A DNA stretch of 15,082 nt from Emmonsiellopsis sp. PD_33. Its lineage: Eukaryota > Ascomycota > Eurotiomycetes > Onygenales > Ajellomycetaceae. This document shows, in pieces, positions 8,743 to 15,082 of this stretch. The number at the start of each line of letters is the position of its first letter. Position 1 is the first letter of the stretch. A program made the translations under genes and the position numbers. The notes below the pieces were generated by a model. The model had not been told where the DNA came from. It saw only the letters and a list, made by a program, of their open reading frames with translations, and searched no databases. Location of the stretch: the NCBI GenBank assembly GCA_032988165.1, contig JANTQF010000538.1, forward strand, positions 1-15,082, in the 5' to 3' direction.

Positions 8743-9646
8743 ATGCTTACCTAATGTAAGGGCCTTGCCAAGCACCTAGTTAGCCAAATTAGGGTTAGCC
8801 CAAACCCTTGGCCACGTGGGTTTGACTGACGACATAAAATCGATCGGGTGTTGTCCTTTTCTTTCTTTCTTCTATTGACTTTAATTCTTGAATAGCAGGG
8901 TAACTAGCAGATATTCTATTACCAGGTTGATTTAACTCTCTTCCTTGCCGCTTAAATGATCCCCATCTCCCAAAATATCCCCACGTTTGCCGATTTTAGT
9001 CGCAACCTGGTGGCTTTGCAACTGACTAGCGGTTTCCCCCCCCTGTCTCCAGTCAAAACAAGCCTCCCTAGGTCTATATATAGGAAATACGGATTTCCAA
9101 CTTTTAACTCTCGACGTCCAAAAATACTTTTTTAGAGAAACAGTAAAGAAAGTTGACTAACATTGACAAATAACTTGCTATCGACGAACTCTGAAAAAGA
9201 AAAAAGGCTAACGAAAGAAAGGAGGACCCTAGCAGCGCTATTCTTGGGAACAGGCGGGTGGCGAGGGACTGCGGTAGGGAGGCAGGCAGTGTACTATGTA
9301 AGACAAAACGACCTCGGAATCCATGGCGGTTGTCGAATATGGGGTAAACAGCTATAGCTAGCTATGTTTTAGAGCTTCCTGTCGATTCCCACTAATAGCT
9401 TAAATGGGCTTAATGCGGAACAGTAGCAGTTGATAAAATAGAAAATGCGGGAGAGTAACATTTTGTACAAAATCCTTGACTGATTAATCGAGTCTATGGA
9501 TGTAACGACCATCAAGGTCGCATGTTTTCTAGTTTATACATACATTCGGGGTAGGATCTTATTAGTCTATTTTTATCCATCCGCACCGCCCGTTATCCCT
9601 CCATCCCACCGCCAAATTGTAGAAAGGAGCGCAGCAAGCTGCTACT

Positions 9647-9946
9647 ATGCCATGCAATCCTTCCTCTTCGCAACCAGCGCGAGAGGAGATCGCATATAAT
9701 AGTAACAGGAAAGGCACAGATCCCAACCAAGCCCCCTTTCAACACTCCAAACAGACTGAACCCGAATATAGCAAGTCAAACCAGGACCTGATTTTCGGTT
9801 CATCGTTTCTCATGACAAATGTGCCAATCCTGACGTCATTCTCGCCCCCAAATTACTATCCATACATTATTCAGCCACCGACGCGAATCGTGAGACACCA
9901 GGCACAGCCTGGATATCTGGTTCGGAATTTGTTCGGCGTAAAATGA
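9647..9946 (+). CDS. Hypothetical 99-aa Pro/Ser/Asn/Gln-rich open frame
   Basis: ATG at 9647 to TGA at 9946. The product would be hydrophilic and polar at first (SSSQPAREEI, PEYSKSNQD), with a Pro/Tyr segment (PPNYYPYIIQPPTRI) near residues 67-81. I see no signal peptide, domain, intron or core promoter. Antisense frames of equal length overlap its 3' end, which argues for chance. Confidence 0.15.
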   Translation: MPCNPSSSQPAREEIAYNSNRKGTDPNQAPFQHSKQTEPEYSKSNQDLIFGSSFLMTNVPILTSFSPPNYYPYIIQPPTRIVRHQAQPGYLVRNLFGVK

Positions 9947-10476
9947 GTCAAGTGCGGATAGGCATTGCGGCGGCAAGGTTTGATATTCAATACCAACGGA
10001 CGAGGTGAGATAAACTGGAATGAGGATGGACGTCTTCCGTAGCCAGCTTCGGAATATGGGATTCTGGAACACGTGGGTGGGAGAGATGTTTCTGCCGGGG
10101 TTCGGGAGGAAGAGCTGGCTCTCAAAAACCCAAGTGAACAAAAAGAGCTCTCAAAAACACACGGAAAAGTATCAAACAATTAGAGATTACAATATTAGGA
10201 AATGACAGCAAAGCAAAAGTTAAAAAAAGAAACTCAAAATAACCCCTGGAAAGGTGTAATGAGTTTTGTTTCCAGATTTTTTTGTGCATTCCAAAAATGT
10301 TCACGGCATTGCGGCACTTCATGCCTTCCGCTGTCGTACGTCGTTGACTCATCAGTCCATCCACAGGCTGACAGGGGGCTGGTATCTTCCTTGACTAGCA
10401 TGGAGAAATCATATGCGTCTAGCATCCAGGCCCCCTCTTCCACACTTTTTTGTTGCCTCTGTAATTCTAAATGCTT

Positions 10477-10770
10477 TTAGAGCAATAGGAAATGAGAATG
10501 AGAATGAAAATGCAACAGGCTAAAAAAACAGCAGCCAAACCAAGCAAAGCAGGAAACAAACATATGGAGCGGCCCTCCAGGAGCTGTGTTGGCGAGGAAA
10601 AAGAAAAGTATGAAAAATATAGAGGGAAGAGAGATAGGAGAGTTGAGTGACATGGTGGACATAGTCGAAACGCTTCGTGACGCGTGAGAGTTCGTGACTG
10701 GCATTGGACTCGTTGGAGCGTAGTCCCATAGACTTGGTGGGGAGGGTATGGATATCGTGTTCGATTGCAC
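10477..10770 (-). CDS. Hypothetical 97-aa frame with hydrophobic segment
   Basis: ATG at 10770 on the minus strand. The first half is Ser/Pro/Thr-rich with repeated STM (STMSTMSLNS), then comes a very hydrophobic Phe/Leu run (FFILFFFLA, about residues 52-60) and a His/Ser-rich end (HFHSHSHFLLL). The hydrophobic part is produced by a T/C-rich DNA tract, so it may be only a compositional effect. No family is recognised and no intron or promoter evidence is seen. Confidence 0.15.
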   Translation of the reverse strand: MQSNTISIPSPPSLWDYAPTSPMPVTNSHASRSVSTMSTMSLNSPISLPSIFFILFFFLANTAPGGPLHMFVSCFAWFGCCFFSLLHFHSHSHFLLL

Positions 10771-11168
10771 CGTAGGATCTCGGTCGCCTATAAAATGGCG
10801 TCTACTGAATCAGGAGGAAGGAGAGGAAGAGCGATTCGGGATAGAGAGTGGACGATGAAATCGGTAAATCGGAAAGAACGGCCGGCGTTCTCGCAAAACC
10901 CCATCGACAATTAGGAGATGAAATGGCAGCTGCGAGTAACTGGGACGAAAAGGGAAAGCACAGGCGCAGGAAGGCCCTGAACTGTCCAGAAGTTATGGCA
11001 ATGGTATCCATCCCGGTTCCAAAAACCAGATGAGAGCCCCCAAACACCCACTTCGTGATCCAGGTGGTTCCCGGTGCCCCTTCTGCCCCAGGCTGCCATC
11101 TCTAACTCTATGCCGCTTCCCCGTAACTAGCCTGATTGGACATTGCTGCAGCTGGAGGCAGTACCATC

Positions 11169-11405
11169 CTATCGATATGCGCCCTTTCCACTGGAGTAGC
11201 CAGAATCCGGCCAATCCTGCGATGTACGTGATTGACCCGGATGGTCCGTTCTTCGTGCCGAATGGGTCGAGCAGGCATAACCCACAAGGACTGTCTTCTC
11301 CTGCACAACATGGCCGCGCTGCCCGTATGCAGTACATGGATCAACGGAATGGCGATGGTAAAGACAACGACACACAGAGTACCGCTCAACCACTTGGTAG
11401 CACAT
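11169..11405 (-). CDS. Small conserved Cys/His-rich protein, zinc-binding-like (78 aa)
   Basis: Start ATG 11405, stop TAG 11171-11169. The sequence begins MCYQVVERYSVCRCLYHRH, followed by SVDPCTAYGQRGH, TVLVGYACSTHS and a tail ending PDSGYSSGKGAYR. I recall this pattern (CRCxY..H.VDxC..YG..GH...TVLVGYxC..HS) from uncharacterised small proteins in many Eurotiales and related ascomycetes. Cys2, Cys12, Cys14, His19, Cys24, His32, Cys45 and His48 could form one or two metal sites. The frame stays open upstream to another ATG at 11537, but that site lies only about 25 nt from the TATA-like element and encodes a stretch unlike the conserved start, so 11405 is preferred. Soluble, with no signal peptide or membrane segment. 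Function unknown; zinc binding and protein or nucleic-acid contact are inference. Confidence 0.75.
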   Translation of the reverse strand: MCYQVVERYSVCRCLYHRHSVDPCTAYGQRGHVVQEKTVLVGYACSTHSARRTDHPGQSRTSQDWPDSGYSSGKGAYR

Positions 11406-11560
11406 TGTTGCTTTTGTGGATTCGGTGTCCTCCGGTGCTTTAATTGGGTTCCAACTCCCTTCTATTCGAGACCGTACGTGTAGATGGGGGTAATGATGAT
11501 GAAGATCGATGCAGGGTAAAATGGAGTTCTGCGGCACAGCAGGAGAACTCTCGAGGGTAG

Positions 11561-11567
11561 TTTATAT
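11561..11567 (-). promoter_or_regulatory. Candidate TATA box of the small Cys/His gene
   Basis: Reads ATATAAA on the minus strand (within GCATATAAACTACC), 156-162 nt upstream of the ATG at 11405. It is followed by C/T-rich leader sequence. This spacing favours transcription starting downstream of the 11537 ATG and so supports the 11405 start. Confidence 0.5.
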
Positions 11568-14484
11568 GCGGGCAGACGAGCCCGAGGGTTGGCGTGCGGC
11601 GCAGGTATGGTTCGGCCGCTTTGGCTGCGGCGGGGCGGAGTGTAAAATAGAGGGTACGAAAAATCAAAGCAAACAGTAATAACTTAAGAGAGAAAAAGCG
11701 AAAAAGAAACACCTGGGTATGATTTGAATGAAAGGAGTTAACGGATAGGGGAATAAGAGGGGAAATTCAATGCCTGAGAGGCGAGGAGCATCTTCATATA
11801 TAGTTCAATCGCAGACGGATGGGCAAGGCAGCTATCAGCGGAGTGGGGGCCTAGGTCCAAACGGGAAATGCAGCATAAGCATAGTTAACGCAAACGGTCG
11901 AGCCCCAGGCTCAAGAGGAATAAGACGAACATCCATGATCCGGGCCATCTATGGGGAGTAATGGTGGGCCGACCAATCCATCTACAGCAGCCGTGGACCC
12001 GCCCAGGGGACTCGGAGGAATGAACCCGGGAGGGCCCAGGGGAGTCATCGATCCTCCACAAAACGGTAAATTGGGAAATACACTGCAAAACTGCAGTATA
12101 CACCTGCGCAGCGAACCAGACTGGAGCGCGGACATAGCCGAAAATAGTGATATAGCTCAAGCCAAGGAAAGCGGATGTTGTGAGCAGGAGGGGTCCAACT
12201 TCCAAGGTACCTTGGCTTTGGTGACGAGAACAAGGCTAGCCCTAAAAAACCTTCAGGCAGGGCGTTTCGGCGGGCCACAAAACCCAGGAACTGCCAGTTT
12301 GTGGCTTTGTGGCTGTTGATTCTTGGTAAATCGCCGGTAAGAAACGATGAGGCTTATTGTAACGGATAGCACGAAACCTTGGAATAGCCTGGTACGGAGT
12401 GGAAACAACCCGCTCAGAACAACGGACTTCTCCTCTGTCAACTCCACCTTGGTAGTTAGCATCGGCTGCTTCGGTACTAGGAAGACACACTAATAATAAC
12501 GAGGCTGGAGCGTACAAGCTCCATGGCGTGCTGTTACCGCAGTGAAGAAGGGCCGCTTGCTGGGTTAGCCTGGTCTTCCTAGCTAGATTCGCGATCAACG
12601 GTGTCATCCACTGTCTTGGAATAGTAACCATGATGGAAAGGCATTTTACAGGCCGGACAGCCACGGGAGGGTCAGTTGGGGCTGGTGTCAGATTATGTCA
12701 ACTCATGGAAAAGCTAACTTAACCGGCATAACCAGTAGTTGTTGATGAGAGCTGGATATGTCCGAGTTGGGATGAAGTGATGTGATGCCTCGTAACTTTA
12801 CCCGTATGGTACGGACGGTACATGGTGTAACATACACACATGACCCAGCGTCCTGAATGGGTCTGACCTGCATATACTACTACTGCAGGTTCTGTACTTT
12901 TGAGCTGATGGCAAAAAGTCAACGGCAGTTTTTTAAGGCTGCCTATCCACTTTATGTTCTCATCTGATGGCCTAAATACTAATAATGTTCGTTGCATTTT
13001 CACATGCTTAGGCAGTTCCCTGGTGCTAAACCCTAGAGTTAACCACATCGAGATTCGCTGGCTGCGAGGTCGCCAAACTGCACTCAGGAATTTGTAACAG
13101 ATATCGCGTAATTTTCCAATCTCTATACCTCTTGACATGCACTTACATGATTGTAGATGCAGATATGCGTTTCAGGAAAGTCGGACCTATTATTGGAGTT
13201 TTGGAGCTGCCTTTGCCAATATTACCATAATACCAGTAGTACTAGTAGTATTTACTATATCTGGCAATGGATAAAAAAAAGCTGTCGAATTGTAATTGTA
13301 AACTAGAATATGTGGGACATAAGCATTGTGTATCCCAAGGGTCGTCAGGGCGGACGATCTCCAAACTGTCGGAGTCAAGGCTGAGAATCCCCCTCACGTA
13401 TCACAGTTCCTTTCCCTTTCCCCCTTCTATTCTGTCATATGGCAAAGTGTAACAGAGAAGATAAAAATAACCATGGCCAACGCTGGCAGTAGCTATTTTC
13501 CCTTCATCGGGTCAGTCTGGTGAAGCTATCCATGGAATATCTATATATAGTCCCCCGCGCCGCCACTCTGTGTAACCTGCGGGCGGAATGCGATCACAGC
13601 GGAGGGGAAAATAACCCTGGCATGTAACGAAGCGGACAATCCCTGCCAAGCAATACCTGGCCGATCACAGGGCATCCTCCTAGCAGCGAAATCATTCCGA
13701 ACCAAACAGATGAACTCTGAAGGGTGTGGAGATGTGGCGAAAAACAATGTGATCCTGGCCAGTCAGAAGGTAGTACTAGTGAAAAGGCAAGGAGCATTAA
13801 GGGACTCTGCCTCGTGCTGCATGTAATTGCACTGTTTTGCTGTACCCGTGTCTTCCGCGTATCTTGCGCACGTACGTTCTAGCTCCTCTAGAAAATGGGG
13901 AAAACCAGGTTCTTTGCTCCCTGATAAGAAAAGCGGATGCTCTCGGATTCCTTGTCCTGGGCCGCACATGGCACCAAGATAACTTGCCTCGGGATTTTTA
14001 CCATTCATTGTGCCTCTCTTGAACACAGGATGTAGTAATATCATCTCAGCCCCTTAGAAATCGTAGCACAAGTTCCTCCCCGATGCCATTTCGGACGGTG
14101 GTCAACCTTGGAATGGAATGGAATCTAAGTTTATTTTCCGAGATAGGTTAATTTAGCGAGCTGACCATGGAAGGTTGGGTCAGCCCTACGGCTTGGCAAG
14201 GAGTCTCTAACTAAGTTGGGACTAGCGTTGTCCCTGAGCCACATCTCAGCGATGTTGGCGGCTTCAGGGTTGGAGCACAGCCACATTCCGCCGGATTCAA
14301 TATTTCACGGAGTTATCATGAATATCATCGTCTTGGATTACAAACAAAACACAGCATGACGGCCAAAAACTACAACGGGGACTACCATGAATAGCGCTTA
14401 GGAATCCTTCTAAGATGTGACCTTGAACGAGGATGATGGGGGTGGGCCATCTCTGCAAAATACCCACGGGTGTCAATGTCCGTA
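11568..14484. other. Gene-poor region upstream of the small Cys/His gene
   Basis: The left edge is the promoter of the minus-strand small gene. The rest carries only overlapping frames of 60-140 codons on both strands, such as 12242-12664 and 12719-13138 on the minus strand, without domains or intron signals I trust. A G/C-rich patch lies near 11990-12060. Three GGAAT units stand in tandem near 14110-14124. A TATATATAG at about 13541-13549 is not followed by a usable frame. I see no tRNA, repeat family or transposon end here. Confidence 0.5.
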
Positions 14485-14498
14485 TCACGTGATATAAA
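14485..14498 (+). promoter_or_regulatory. E-box palindrome TCACGTGA joined to a TATA-like ATATAAA
   Basis: A perfect 8-bp palindrome TCACGTGA (14485-14492) overlaps by one base an ATATAAA (14492-14498), about 100 nt upstream of the ATG at 14596. TCACGTGA is a classic binding site of bHLH factors such as SREBP- or Cbf1-type regulators. Direct fusion to a TATA element suggests a plus-strand promoter, but this is inference. Confidence 0.4.
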
Positions 14499-14595
14499 GT
14501 TCAAGCCGCAGACCGCTAAAAACGCTTGCTAGCCTCGCCAAATCCAACGACATTCCTCCCACAAAAGGGCGGACATCAACGGCCCAACAGTATTG

Positions 14596-14931
14596 ATGTT
14601 CGAATCGGAATCGTTTCAAATAGTTACGCCTTTTGATGAGGACGGAGAGAACCACATCATCGATTCAATGTGACTAATTTTCCGCTCGGAGTTGCCGAAA
14701 AAACATGACTACGTCCCAAATACCCACAGACCTACAGCCATCCAGACTAGCGGGCTAGTGTTTTCTGACAACGAAATCTGCCTTGCGAGATCGCACGTTA
14801 GCGGTGGCGAAAAAACGTCTTGGTCCCAGAGCGACGGGGCGACGAAACCCGCTAGTACCGGGAGGGCCCCGTTACAAGTCACACTGGACATCCGCTATCT
14901 CCTATTGAGGCTATGTGAAGGGACCTACTAG
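14596..14931 (+). CDS. Candidate two-exon small gene (91 aa)
   Basis: Exon 1 is 14596-14669, starting MFESESFQIVTPFDEDGEN. The intron would be 14670-14729 (60 nt): GTGACT donor, ATGAC branch-like site about 20 nt before a CCCACAG acceptor. Exon 2 is 14730-14931, ending TAG. The splice keeps the frame, turning an exon that would stop at TGA 14671 into a 91-aa product. No signal peptide, membrane segment or known domain is seen. Upstream is a TCACGTGA/ATATAAA element at good spacing. After the TAG the same frame stays open for 38 codons, so the true 3' structure could differ through another intron. Not recognised; it could be chance. Confidence 0.3.
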
Positions 14932-15082
14932 CTCGTCGGCGCCCAAAAAGGACACAAACAAGTCCGGAAAGGGATTGCCAACCCAGCTCCTGTGGCTCAG
15001 CCTCAGCCCACTAAACCCTATCAGGCGGCTTGCCTCCCCATCCGCTGAAGAGCTCGGACTCGTAGGATCTTCCTAAAATGGA
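14932..15082. other. Right edge of window, no gene called
   Basis: G/C-richer than the neighbouring sequence. One plus-strand frame directly following the TAG at 14931 stays open for 38 codons (Gln/Pro/Lys-rich, e.g. APVAQPQPTKPYQAA) and stops at about 15048. It might be an extra exon of the 14596 candidate, but no clean donor was found. Confidence 0.3.

Larger units (their letters stand above)
8743..11168. other. Gene-poor region
   Basis: Apart from the weak frames at 9647-9946 and 10477-10770, I see no gene here. The composition is A/T-leaning, with purine or pyrimidine runs near 8860-8875, 9193-9222, 10140-10240 and 10495-10640. A near-palindrome occurs at 9346-9369 around TAGCTAGCTA. A TATAAAA at about 10790-10796 on the plus strand is followed by only a 39-codon frame. 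The right end (about 10770-11168) should include the 3' untranslated region of the small Cys/His gene. Confidence 0.5.

Noticed and set aside
8781..8800. TTAGGGTTAG, telomere-like
   Set aside because: Fewer than two repeat units, inside ordinary sequence; no array.
11030..11443. 137-codon plus-strand open frame
   Set aside because: It is the antisense shadow of the small Cys/His gene, whose minus-strand product has the conserved-looking pattern and a promoter.
12242..13138. Two minus-strand frames of 139-140 codons (12242-12664, 12719-13138)
   Set aside because: Composition looks random (many Arg, Ser, Pro, Cys, His without pattern), no splice signals extend them, and no motif is recognisable.
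13443..13629. TATATATAG near 13541 and an ATG in good context at 13472 as a plus-strand gene
   Set aside because: The ATG lies upstream of the TATA and gives only 16 codons. A GTCAGT...ATCACAG intron would be 89 nt but leads straight to a stop.
6000..15082. Search for tRNA genes, transposon terminal repeats, LTRs and CRISPR-like arrays
   Set aside because: No A-box/B-box pair, no long inverted or direct terminal repeats and no regularly spaced repeats were found by reading. A computational search could still reveal degenerate copies.

Overview
The window looks like nuclear DNA of a filamentous ascomycete, most likely Eurotiales (Aspergillus/Penicillium type). The evidence is short introns (55-128 nt) with GT...AG ends and usually a CTAAC/CTGAC-like branch site, a Zn2Cys6 regulator, a fungal GT32 glycosyltransferase, and a small Cys/His protein of a type I recall from Aspergillus-like genomes. 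There is no operon structure. The species assignment is inference.

Left third (1-5981): two well-supported genes, both on the minus strand. At 638-1819 is an intronless type II membrane glycosyltransferase of the GT32/Och1-like family with a clear DXD motif. At 3397-5981 is a four-exon regulator of about 773 aa. It begins with a textbook Zn2Cys6 cluster, continues into the first part of a fungal-specific transcription factor domain, and then, after a phase-consistent 80-nt intron, switches to a Ser-rich linker and a C-terminal domain resembling DUF3425. DUF3425 is normally found in bZIP-type proteins. This domain combination is the most unusual feature of the window.

Right two thirds (5982-15082): gene-sparse. 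The one confident gene is a 78-aa Cys/His-rich small protein (11169-11405, minus). Around it are (i) a minus-strand coding remnant at 7676-8141 (possibly to 8354) that keeps two convincing in-frame introns but has no start codon and carries internal stops, (ii) a short plus-strand coding-like fragment at 8443-8742, (iii) a candidate two-exon short gene at 14596-14931 behind a TCACGTGA plus TATA-like element, and (iv) long stretches where I see only chance-level open frames. I found no tRNA, rRNA, CRISPR array, complete transposon or long terminal repeat.

Functional links: nothing shows that the genes act as a pathway. The glycosyltransferase (Golgi mannan or sphingolipid glycosylation) and the regulator (nuclear) are adjacent and in the same orientation, but separated by about 1.6 kb with no shared promoter.
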